This document shows positions 47,226 to 57,899 of a stretch of 64,000 nt of DNA, in pieces (within the stretch, counting starts at the first letter, position 1; each line of letters starts with the position of its first letter). Below the pieces are notes generated by a model, which was given only the letters and a program-made list of their open reading frames with translations, made no database searches and was not told the origin of the DNA. Source of the DNA: Fasciola hepatica. Lineage: Eukaryota; Platyhelminthes; Trematoda; Plagiorchiida; Fasciolidae. The stretch spans positions 7,917,501 through 7,981,500 of the forward strand of contig CANUEZ040000168.1 of NCBI GenBank assembly GCA_948099385.1, written 5' to 3'. The position numbers and the translations under genes were made by a program.

Positions 47226-49485
47226 TCAAGATGCTATTCTTAACCGGAGTGGTCGGATAAAGCTACATACGTAAATCGAGTAAACCGGTGGTGGTGTGTA
47301 AACCAATAGTTGTATGTCATCCATTAGCATCACGTTTATCACTAATCCGTTTGTGGAATAAAGTATATTCACTTTAGTCTCCTTGATGTGAGACTTCAAT
47401 AAATCTAGTTCACTTGGAATAACCGTTAAAGGTTCACGGATTGCGGCTGTACTGATTGCTACTTCTCAACAGCAACCTAAATAAGAAATTGAAGTTATCA
47501 TTACTATGGCAAAATACGAAGAGAAGTGAAAATAATGATAGCGATATGATGACACAGTCGTATCTTCCCGCCTGTGATCACTGTTTGTATGGATCTCGTG
47601 GAAGCCCGACACATCAAAAGTATTCAAACCCAGTGGTCCGGCTCCTAGTCTTTCATTTCTCTTATGGATTGTCCACTTAACGGCCCTTACCCCATCAAGG
47701 CTGATGTTGCTTTTGATAAGTGGTATATATTTACTTAGTCAAGTTGACATCACCAAGCTAACTGCAGGTTGAACCCGGTTATGGTATTCAGTCCAAAACC
47801 CGGTGTACTGTGATGAAATTAATGTTCACATAATAATAACAATCGTCAGCTTCCTAGCACTAATTTCACTCAAGCCATCAAATAAATTTGATGACCACGT
47901 TGAATGGTTATGGGAGAACGCACTGTAACTGATATTGTCATTTCAAACCTGGGCACAAATCTTGTCGCCCGGAGACTGAGGAAGTCTCCTGATATTCCTA
48001 TTAGGTGTCAGTTTCAGTAACTAGGGCGGATGTTGGACATGTTGGAAGATTCTGCTTGACTTTATTTCACACACCTGAAGTGAATTTTAACTAAGATTCC
48101 CATTGGAAGGCATAGTCACTGAGATTTCTGATTGACAACATCAATTTGTATTCCTGTAATTTCCACCACGTCGGCAAAAGTATGGCAAATCGAAATGTAT
48201 GGAATGTGTTCCTAAATAACACCTCAAGTCGTGAGGAAAAAATTTGGTAAGCAAGCTGCTGTTCTCACTCGTTGATGTCAGTATAAACATGGCAGAGATT
48301 TGTATTCATACTTATACACCGGACAGGAACACTGTTCAGTCAGTCAGGATCAAAGCAGCCTCAGCGGTGGAATGACTGGGAGGCGCTACCGGTTTATCAG
48401 GTGTGAGACAATTGGTCCATAATTTGTTTTCAGTTTTGATTCTCAAATATATTAGCATCGTCACCGAAGTAACTAGCCGGTTAATCAGACCTTATTTATG
48501 GACCTGTAGCTACGCCTAGTGGTCAACACAAGCTGTATGTGTGTTGCTATCATACTTCCTTCCGACAATATCATTCAGAACAAGAAGAGAAATACCGAAG
48601 CTAGTGAATTTTCTTGTTGTTGCCACGGCACACATTCGTTTGGCGTACCTTAATGGTAATTGCCCTTATTCCTTTGGGATAATAGAGGACACTGCCATCT
48701 TCAGCTGGATACGAATGTACCTTACTGGTTTTTCAATCTCTCCTGTAATTAACACTTTATCTTGTCAATCCATATCGGTGCTTCTCATAAACGATGAATC
48801 TCCCTACATGCTTTTCCCATGCTCATCGTGCACTGTTCACCCTTAGCGTTGCAATCTCTCCCGTCAGTGTTAGGTCACTGCGCACCTCCACACTTAAATG
48901 CCGAAATGGTTTTGTGATCATACTTAATCGTACTGTCCCGGAGCGCTATGATTAGTTTCACTCGAATATGCCTGAGGTTATCTCACCGTTGTCTGCGTGT
49001 TGCAGTGGGCGCACACCTTCACACGCACATGCATGAATCCACGTTTTATTTACGTAAAGTAAAAGGCAGTTGGCATGACAAAGAAACAGCGGGTTACATG
49101 ACAACGTGGTCCATCCAATCAGTGGTCATTTACAGGGAGATAGCTACATGATGTGAAAAGTGACTCTTGCATTTGGACAACTTAACAGCCGAAATTATAC
49201 TGCTATTTATAATTTTTCCCCTTCTATTTAATTATGATGATTATCTTGATACTCGAGTTAGGTTGTTGCTGAGACGTAGGAATTAGTGAATCGCCACGCT
49301 CAATGAACTGCTAATGGTTTGTACAATGGAATAAGATCCGCAAATTCAGAAGGCTAATGTGAATATACGCGTTTAAGCCGCGAACGGGTTAACAATAAAC
49401 ACTGGGCCAATGGATGACATACCACCGAGCTAATTCTACTTAAATTGTGGTTTTACCCGGATTTTCCATGGGAAAAGCCCAACAT
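47226..49485. other. Intergenic sequence without recognised features
   Basis: About 2.2 kb. The frame at 48541-48846 is hydrophobic and open but matches nothing I know. No tandem repeat or transposon end is evident. Confidence 0.45.
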
Positions 49486-49747
49486 GACCAGTTTATTCAC
49501 AATAAGCGCGTCCACATTGGTTGATATATCACTAACAGTGCCGTTGGAGTACGCCGGTAGCTTTATGCGATCAGTCCGCAGTAAAATGAACCATTTCTGA
49601 AGCTTAATTAGCCAATCTCGGCATCGGTCATCATCATCTCAAGTGGACGATCCAGAGCATTTTTTGACTGGATGTCAAAATCTAACTACTGTTATCATTT
49701 ATAATAGCATGTATGGAAATTTGACCCTCTCCGGGGGTGGATCCACT
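49486..49747. repeat. 262-bp duplicated segment, copy 2
   Basis: Partner of 44218-44479. The match starts at GACCAGTTTATT and ends at GGATCCACT. It lies directly upstream of the CR1-like LINE, so it could be part of the target that LINE entered. Confidence 0.85.
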
Positions 49748-49789
49748 GCTGGTTAACAGACTGTAATTCCACAGAACTAGCCGGTTTCC

Positions 49790-51640
49790 TGTGTTCATTC
49801 GATTCAACGCTGATAGGGTGGACTGGCATCTCCTTTTTATTGTGATTGGCAAATTTAACAGCTCTGATTTGACTTTTCACAGCCTCATATCCCTTCACAA
49901 CATTGTAAATCTTCCTACCGGAGATGGTGCTTGTTTAGATTGCTTCTTCATGAATGAGCCATCGTTCTTTCATACTGTCAGATATGACCCCTAGGGAAAC
50001 TCCGATCCCCGAATGAGTAAAGTTCGTCTTAAAATTTTCGGTGGATCCAATCAGCTAACTAAGCGCCCAGTCCGTCAGGTGCATTTTCGATGACATGACG
50101 AACTCATTATTCACTTGTTGGAAGGCGGTAGCTTGACGTGTCAACAGATTTGCCACAGTAAGGCGAATTATTTAAGCCTTTGTTGTGAAACATGCTTCCA
50201 AATCGTTTTGATTTGGAGAAGCCAAAGAAATCTAGGGGGATGAAAGAGTGAGCCTATCGTTTGCAATAACGGGTCCGCGATAAGATTGCTAAACTTGTAC
50301 ACCAAAGCTGGTACCGTTCATCTCAACCGACCATAAGCAACTACCCTACTCAGAGAAAGCTTTTCGCACCAGTTACGGATAGGACCGAAAATGCTGTGGT
50401 CGCGTGCCTCATGCAAATTACATAAAACATGATGTCGTGAGACTCAATAAGTCTCTTACTCCAGAACTTATTACTCTCTAATTATTACAAAATGTACCTG
50501 GAATCCCGGGCGAATTGGGAACTCCTCAGTCCCTTCATCCGGAACGCGTTTTCAGGGAGTTTAAGTCATTTAATATATAACAAAATCTCTGAACACGATT
50601 ACCTCAATCCTGGCTCTTTATGAGCTTGTGTAGTGAGCATGCTGTTGGCAGCCATATTCGTGTTCGATCAATATAAGTGTGTTTTCCCCCATAATATACT
50701 TTCCGAGCTTTGGGCTCGTGGAATTTTCTCTGTTTTTTGTTGTTTCAGATCGAACACGAACAACCCCAGCGGAAGATCACTGGTCCTTGCATACTACACT
50801 TATGCTACTGACTTGGCCACTGCGTTCTCCTCGGTATTCACTCCATGCATCGGGTAAGTTTGCCTTCTGACAGATATATCTGTCAGAAGACCAACCCGCT
50901 GTCTCCCGGCATCAAGATCGCATGAATCCAATGCCGAAGAATAGCAGTCAAATTTTGTCCCATCGAATGAACCTCCGTCCTACTGAGGACTTTCAAGTGG
51001 ATTATTATTGACGATCCCAAGTCTACCATTAATATTTCGGATGTAAACCAATTTGGCTACCGGAAATACCGCTCCGCCCTCAATGTCCTCAGCTGCCTAC
51101 CCAATCAGTAGGGTTATTGTTTCATCAGAAAAGCATACTCGTCCACGTACGTTTCTTGGATTATAAGAATGCTTTCAGTTCCCTCAATAGGAAGCGTAAA
51201 CTATCGCTTTCAGATCAATAAGGAATGACTCAGATACTTCTCGATTGACTAACAGACTATTTCGTGAAGCGGTCTCAATTCACATATCCTAATGGCCACA
51301 GATCTTCCACAATCCCTACAAACACCGGAGTGTTGCAAGGTGCTATCTTATAACCATTTTTTCTCCACTTGCTACGTGTATCACCCTCGTTCTGCTACCT
51401 TATCCCTTACTTCAAAATATGCAGACGATGTTCTGATCAGTCCTGAATCCGGGAACAGCGGTAATTTCAATCCACTGCGACAGTATATCTCTACGAGGAC
51501 GGAATGGTCCAACGCTGTCAATTCAGCACCTAATATCAGCAGGTGTGTAGAAGTACTGTTTTCAACTGATCATAAACACACACTTCAATCAAATTACCCT
51601 AAACTCATTACAGTACGTCTAAACCCATTGCTGTAAATAT
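49790..51640 (+). mobile_element. CR1/Jockey-like LINE, degenerate
   Basis: It reads VDWHLLFIVIGKFNSSDLTF (49824-49883; GKFN stands where the endonuclease has GDFN), then LPTGDGACLDCFFMNEPSFF and VRYDP. After about 1.4 kb of broken frames come TGVLQGAIL-like bases (51330) and LTSKYADDVLISPESGNSG (about 51406-51462), the RT active site with both aspartates, then SRCVEVLFST. The KYADDVLI spacing and the endonuclease strings fit the CR1/Jockey group rather than RTE. Confidence 0.7.
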
Positions 51641-53149
51641 CTTCACGTACTTATTCCATCAGATCTTTAGTGGACCCGTAGTTTACAAGGTGAGGAGGAT
51701 GTCATTTTACACATCTGGCTTGAAGTCTCTACATGTTCCTACCCACATCATTGATAAGTTTATTCGTTCTTATGTGTTATATCACCGGTTATACTGCTTC
51801 CGTCATTTTCCCTGGTTTGTTAGTCAAAGACTTGGTGTTGAGCAAACGCCTTCTTAAGTACACTTCTAAGTGCAGTAACATGTCACTCTAAATTATTGAA
51901 TTGTAGGGAAGAAATTATTATTATGCATGTAAAGGGTTTCGCGGTATCATACCTTCTGATGACACCTGCTACACTTGCCGCTCTCGCAGAACTTTCCACT
52001 CCACTGCAAGTAGTAGGTTTGAATTGGTATATTTCCTAACTGCAACGTATTATAATTCGGTTAATGCCTATCTGGACAGGCTGCTGGTTTCTGAAGAACA
52101 CCTTGTGAACGAATTGAGAGAAGAGCTCTCGTAATGAAACTGTAGTCATTTCTGGCAATCATCCCCATTGCCACCCCATGCATAATCTTTATTCTATCAC
52201 TCCGAACCTAGCTGCTCCTGGTTCGACAGCCAATGGCACGTGCCCCTGTGAGTCCCCCTCCCCCTGATCGTCTCTCATTGTGTACACCTTGCTGGGCCGG
52301 TTCGCATAAACATTTGTGGCTCGCGACTTTGGTTTTCGGATTACCAGTAAGGCATCATTCGATTCGTGACTGTACCCTGCTAGCATAAAATGGGCTAGTG
52401 CGCCGTCAGATTTCGAGTAAATACCGGAACTTCATCCGAACCGACGAAACGTCAACCTGATTGGTTGTCGAGATGTGAGAAAGAGACATTTTCATGTGTT
52501 GACAACTACTAAAACCAACCACTTGTGATGCGCAGTTGAAACACGCGCTTAACGCACTTCTGCAACGCTCTGTTAAATTAAGCTCTAGCAAAGGAACACT
52601 TCACGCGTAGAGGTGCGGTCGTGAAAGCAGTGCGGTGCGTAACCGGGCAATAGATTTAAGCATGACTGTCCCTTTAATTCCAAGCGCATGCATATTCTTT
52701 TATTTTCGGATGTGCTATCATGGCAGTGTCAAAATAAGCAGCAAAAAAGCGTACATGCAAAACGCATGTTAAGCGGGATAATCCACTGGTTAACAAGGTG
52801 AATTGCGAAACTGTTTCCAGTAACGAAATACTGAATTACAATGCTACCGTTTGATGAAGTATCGCATTCGGCCTCTGTCCTGCATGTTTATGTTCACTTC
52901 CCACGAAATAATAAGCGATGTTGTAAATAAATGAACTACGTAACGTTAGCCGTACAATAGGGTGACCACTGGGAATGCATTATCATGCATAACTTGTTGA
53001 TCTCAGTTCATTGTCCTTAAATTGCACGCCTGTCACGCCCGTGTACATTCTGTTATATTTCACACTTCAGACAATGCAGTGAGAAAAAAAGGCTCGGTAA
53101 TAAAGATATTTTGAAAAAGCTGAGGACCTTGTACGTACAAGGTCCTCAC
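51641..53149. other. Intergenic sequence without recognised features
   Basis: About 1.5 kb. A - strand frame at 52189-52386 is open for 65 codons but has no motif I know. No repeats recognised. Confidence 0.45.
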
Positions 53150-53850
53150 CGTATACGATGTTTTTCAAATCGTGGAAGAAATTTTGGAGACGTGTCCATG
53201 CCCATCCAAACTGCGTTCTGCGCCAGGCCACTCTTATGCTTCTCAGTAGGCAAATCAATAAAAAACCCACTAGGGCTGTGGGCGTCCGGCCTGATTGCCT
53301 TGACCATACATTTTGCACACTGATAAAATTCTCGGTAGTAAAAGCTGCCGTGAAACCAAGATTGTCGGTGGACAGATGTGTGCATGTAGCCAATCTCCCT
53401 GAAGTCTGCAAAGTTATGAAGCCAGTGGTCCAGAGCGCTCTCCGACAGTTACATTGTATGTGGTAACAAGTTAATATTATTACTATCAATTCCGTCTGAA
53501 TATATCGGAAAATCAAGCAGTTGAATCTGTAGCTCTAGCGAAAGAATGAAAAATATGGTCCGTTTGGTGCACATAAAATACATCGAAGGCATCTAGAATC
53601 TTATTGCAAAAATCCTTGATACGAACCATTTTATGTATTGCCACTAACACAGCAAATCAGATACGGTAGCCTCTCTAATGCCACAATTTTTCACTATCAC
53701 TCATCGGGGACTGTAGATGTTTCATAATGTTTTAAATAACAAACCGATGAACTTAGTCATGTTAGCGAGAAAACTTGCTACATACTTCAGTCACAAGCGG
53801 TATCCCATTCTTAACCAAATATCAGTTAACCCACTGAATACAACACGTTG
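53150..53850. repeat. Dispersed repeat, unclassified, copy 2 (partner at 9455-10210)
   Basis: Same orientation as copy 1. On the - strand the frame [20 protein letters not shown] followed by AVWMGMDTSPKFL is open here, while the other copy has a stop in the same place. Its left end coincides with a short palindrome, ACCTTGTACGTACAAGGT (53127-53144). Confidence 0.6.
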
Positions 53851-54999
53851 TTGCAGTCCAAACTACCGCTTGCCGTAAGGCGTACGTGAATACACGTTTG
53901 TTCCTATGCACATGCTCTCGTTCTGTTACTGATTGCTGGATACTGCAGGTGTTCCGCTTAGATCGGTCTCCCATTATTTAGCCAAACCAGCACCACCAAT
54001 ATGACTGCGGGTTAAACGTGTATACTGTGTTTAGCTGCAATAATTTCACTCAAAAGGCTTTATCAAGTTGTCAAATAGGAATGGGTGGTAATCACTACAC
54101 ACGCAGTGGTTCTCCTTTCAAACCGCGCCAAAGTGACTACGTTGGAAAACAACAGAAAGGTTGTTCATGGCAGTATGCACAGAAACAGCATTTACTGTGT
54201 GCACGACCATTTGCGCGTATGGTGTAACTTTTGACATCCTTCTTGTTGGCTTTTCATTAGTGTAGTGACCTCGATCGTTTTGAGAAAATGACTATTTTCT
54301 GGACACCATTTTGGATCTATTTTCTCCACGATCTTTTCTGACGTTTGACATTGACCTCAGTGTTCTCCGGTTGCCTACGTTTTACTGGACTGACTTTTCC
54401 GAGGTTTCCGTCGACCTCGTTTCAAATCACTTTCACTTTCGTTCGTTCGCTCGCGGTTCGCTCTCAGCACAGCCGTCGCGTTTCGTTCCGTTTACCGTTC
54501 GGTGTATTTCTCGTATCGGTACTGTTTCGGTGCCACGATATATAGAATACACCTCGCATCTGTAAACCGACTTACGTCTTCTCTATTCGTCCGATAGAGG
54601 GGATATCGTTGGTATTCGCTGCTAGACCCGATAGGAGACACGTTCGCCAGCCGCTCCCGAACGTCTTCTATATTAGCATCAGAACTCTGAAAGAGTCCAA
54701 GGGGACACTGGCTGGTGGTAGAAATTGAGTAAATAATGTTTTCAAAGCAGTTCGTTGATACTTAGTGGTTCACATTCTAAGAAGACTCTAATCGCTTTCC
54801 AGGACACAAAAACGAGGTGTTCACTTATACATTGGCGGTGGTTTTATCTTACGCCATCCGTCCTCACTCAGTCTGATAACCAATTCTCAAACTCCTTTAG
54901 GTCACCTGACTGTATCGATTCAAATCGCGACCCAAACACATTGCATCGAAACTTTGATGGGTAGAGGTATGGAAGTTTTCTGTGTTTCGTTTCAAGCAG
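53851..54999. other. Intergenic sequence, CpG-rich in part
   Basis: The stretch 54300-54700 is rich in TTCGTT, TCGCG and similar words and looks unlike its surroundings. It could be an old LTR or promoter-like region, but I found no second copy and no terminal repeat. 54996-54999 (GCAG) is the left target duplication of the LTR element. Confidence 0.4.
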
Positions 55000-55307
55000 T
55001 GTAGCGGTGGCCATCTTCGTTCATACGTTTACCACGTTTATTGCTTAACTGAACGCTGACTGCCAAGCGCGGTTGCCGTTTGTACGTTGCTCTTGCGCAC
55101 GCTCTCACGCACTCTCCCAAATACACGCTAACCACTATCTCTTCCAATCGCCTTCTCGTTCTCACGGGTCGTGGGGAATACCGTTCTGGTTAACATGTTC
55201 GTACAGTGCCGAGCATTAGAGTAACGTGGAAGTAGTCCCCGCAGTACATAGGACCGAAGCACGCGTATGCTAAGGGAACCGCGAAGTAAGGTCTAACCAA
55301 CCTTACA
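55000..55307 (+). repeat. LTR, inverted copy (+ orientation)
   Basis: 308 bases from TGTAGCGG to CCTTACA. It is the complement of 56776-57083 with a single difference by eye (C at 55012, T on the - strand of the partner). It is followed by ATTGGTGAGCCC, so it carries its own primer-binding site and points into the element. Confidence 0.9.
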
Positions 55308-55309
55308 AT

Positions 55310-55329
55310 TGGTGAGCCCGACGTGATTC
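55310..55329 (+). other. Primer-binding site, inverted copy
   Basis: TGGTGAGCCCGACGTGATTC closely resembles the complement of a tRNA-Trp 3' end, the primer reported for CsRn1-type elements. Homology with the other end stops exactly at its last base; the next base starts protease-side sequence. Confidence 0.75.
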
Positions 55330-55757
55330 ACTTGTGAATTATAACCCGCAACAGCGACAGTGGCGTGAAGATTCACCGCTCTGCGGCGTCGCGCATCAAC
55401 TAACAAGTCGAAGTGTTGCAGGAAGTCATTGCCTAGAATTGGGTGCGGGACGTCGGCTATGATGGATACCCAACGGAAATCACGCTTTGAACTTAAGTTT
55501 AAGGTGAGCGACTGCAGGCCAAACGTTGGGATGGCCGTGCCATTGGCAGCGCGTAGTGTTTGGGCCTGCGGTGTGCTATCGTCGCCTTTCGGTCGGGGGA
55601 GGACGCTTACTTCGGCACCGGTATCTACAAGGAGTGGGTTATTTGAAATGATGTCCCTCACGTTCAGAAGACGACTGTTAGTCTGATACCCGGCTTCGTG
55701 GGTCGCCACCAAGGGCCGGAGGGTTAGTTTCCCTGATGAGAGCCGGGAAACGTACAC
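55330..55757 (-). pseudogene. Retropepsin (protease) frame of the CsRn1-like element
   Basis: The - strand reads NNPLLVDTGAEVSVLPRPKG (active-site DTGA), RAANGTAIPTFG and ADVPHPILGNDFLQHFDLLV (the ILG-DFL flap-end box), followed by DARRRRAVNL. The domain is essentially complete. It then runs by chance through the inverted primer-binding site and LTR edge to a stop near 55293. The rest of pol is missing. In this copy no active polyprotein is possible because of upstream stops. Confidence 0.85.
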
Positions 55758-56524
55758 CCTGGTTTGTATCGTTTGGCTCCCTCACCGAAGCGACTGTGGT
55801 ATTTACAATATCCTTCTTTTGAAGAGCTGAAACGTCATCTCAATGACCGACTATAAAGCCTAGGTGAGCGTGCACGGTGCCGCTTCTGTGACCCACTTCT
55901 TCTTACTGCTAGGCGTTGCAGGCTCGCGCCAATTCTAGACAAAACTGACGCGAGATCGTTAGATGTTTGCAAGGCAGGCACCGTTGTGACAGAGGACCTG
56001 GTTACTGCAGCCATAGCGGGGTTGTATGGTGACATAATGTCATCAGCTTTCGCTGAGGTTTCCTCCGGCGAGCATTTACGCGTGGCACTTAGTAAAACTG
56101 GTATGTTGTGCGGCAGACGCTGCAGCCAAAGTTCCCTCAAGAGCGGGTCCTCGCCTATTGTCGGTCCTCTCAAGCGCTGCAACTCACGCAGCAGTTCGGA
56201 GGGCTTTCTGCTTCCGAGTTCAACGTTTTGAAGTTGTTGCATACTTTGGTCCTGCTTTGGGGTCGTGCGGGCAATGAGGCCTTCTTTCAATGCCTCGTAG
56301 CTTCGGGAAGAGATTATTACGTCCCTTACTTGCATTGTGACCTCCGGCGGGAGGCGGCCTGCTACCCACCTGAAACGGCTGGCGTCACTGGTTATACGGC
56401 AGTTTTCGAATCCTCAAGCGACCAGCGTAAACCAGAGTACTGGATCAGCAGGTGTGAATACCGGTATGTGCAGCGTGATCGCCCCAACGGTTGGGTCTGA
56501 TCAGGGTTTCCAATCAGCAGACAT
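55758..56524 (-). pseudogene. Gag frame of the CsRn1-like element, with stops
   Basis: The likely start is ATG at 56524 (MSADWKP), with in-frame TGA codons at 56503-56501 and 56416-56414. The rest reads DASRFRWVAGRLPPEVTMQV, RDVIISSRSYEALKEGLIAR and LRELWLQRLPHNIPVLLSAT, a Ty3-type capsid, open to a stop at about 55835. After a frameshift comes YCKYHSRFGEGAKRYKPGC (about 55810-55750), the C-X2-H-X9-C-X3-C knuckle of CsRn1 Gag with the third cysteine changed to Tyr. Both stops are TGA, which may be former CGA codons. Confidence 0.82.
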
Positions 56525-56775
56525 ATCGATTACTTTATCGAATACAGATTGAAAAAGAAATCAACGACCAGTGTGGCAATATAATCCTCGAAAGAAAAAA
56601 ATCACGACGAACTAGACACCGAAAATATGTACGGACAAAAATATTATTTGGTAAACCGACCAGAAAATCAACGGATAAGGAAATAATAAAACACAAAAAC
56701 GCACGCAGACGGGACCTTGAACAGAAGGAAACAAAGAAACTCGCTTGACCTGGGAATCACGCCGGGCTCACCAAT

Positions 56776-57083
56776 TGTAAGGTTGGTTAGACCTTACTTC
56801 GCGGTTCCCTTAGCATACGCGTGCTTCGGTCCTATGTACTGCGGGGACTACTTCCACGTTACTCTAATGCTCGGCACTGTACGAACATGTTAACCAGAAC
56901 GGTATTCCCCACGACCCGTGAGAACGAGAAGGCGATTGGAAGAGATAGTGGTTAGCGTGTATTTGGGAGAGTGCGTGAGAGCGTGCGCAAGAGCAACGTA
57001 CAAACGGCAACCGCGCTTGGCAGTCAGCGTTCAGTTAAGCAATAAACGTGGTAAACGTATGAACGAAGATAGCCACCGCTACA
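56776..57083 (-). repeat. LTR (- orientation, 5' LTR of the element)
   Basis: 308 bases, TGTAG at 57083 to TTACA at 56776 on the - strand. The primer-binding site TGGTGAGCCCGGCGTGATTC follows at about 56773-56754, differing from the inverted copy at one base. Confidence 0.9.
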
Positions 57084-57500
57084 GCAGTATTGCGACGGAC
57101 TTAAAGTGGCGCTTCATAGTTGCACCGCATTACTGACGAATTCTTTTCGAATTTTTGTTCCCCTATCATCTTCGACTGTCATCTAGTGAAAACCTTTGTC
57201 ATTCTGCGATAGTCCATCAAATTCTTGTCCCGATTTAGCGGTATCTCCTGCTTCAAATTGTTCAATTTTCAAACAGCTTAGCACTTCGCTCCATGAGAAA
57301 AAACGTGCCGCAACACCCCAACTTGACTGAACCTGACAAAGCTGGAAAAAACCGCATTGAATCTTTGTTAAAGGAGGTTTTTCCAGTGAACCGCATCGCA
57401 GCCTGGATTTCTGAATGAACAAAATTATTTCATTATTTTTAATTTGACCATATAGATAACAGTTTACTACAGGAGTCGGTAAGCTGGACTTAAAAGCTGA
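57084..57500. other. Intergenic sequence without recognised features
   Basis: Right target duplication GCAG at 57084-57087, then ordinary sequence. Nothing recognised before the CR1-like frames. Confidence 0.5.
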
Positions 57501-57899
57501 AGAGAAAAATTTGCCTTGAGGCTCAGCTAGTTCTCCGATTTATCCAGATGGGAGTTGCTGACACTGATGAAAAGTATAATATCGCGTGGTTGGGAGTTGC
57601 CTGCTTTTATCCACTCACTCGGGATTTCTGTTTTTCGGTGCTACAAAGAGCTTTGACTCCTGCCGAGTAAGCACCGGTTCAGTTTGTGATTTGATTGTCC
57701 TTGACCTTCGATTTATTTGGATATATACCAACAGATCCCGGGTTTTAAATGTAAGTCGGTGAACTTCCGAGGGTTTCCACTTCAACCAAGCGAGTCTGTT
57801 TGCTCTTCAGTTCACCGAGGCTGGTGTAGTTGGGGTGATATTTAAGTTGGTTTGAGAAGGAGTGCAGGTGATCTGCTATAATCCAGGGATCGGGGGAAA

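Larger units (their letters stand above)
55000..57083 (-). mobile_element. CsRn1-like Ty3/gypsy element with inverted LTRs, internally deleted
   Basis: It reads, from right to left: LTR (57083-56776), primer-binding site, gag (start 56524), zinc finger, protease, then a second primer-binding site and LTR in the opposite direction (55329-55000). All of RT, RNase H and integrase are gone. The flanks GCAG (54996-54999) and GCAG (57084-57087) are a 4-bp target duplication, so the whole unit integrated once. The zinc finger and primer site fit the CsRn1 group first known from Clonorchis. Both outer ends are U3 ends (TGTAG inward). Confidence 0.85.

Noticed and set aside
54260..54980. Solo LTR starting TGTAGTGACC
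   Set aside because: The base composition is suggestive but I found no matching end, no target duplication and no second copy.
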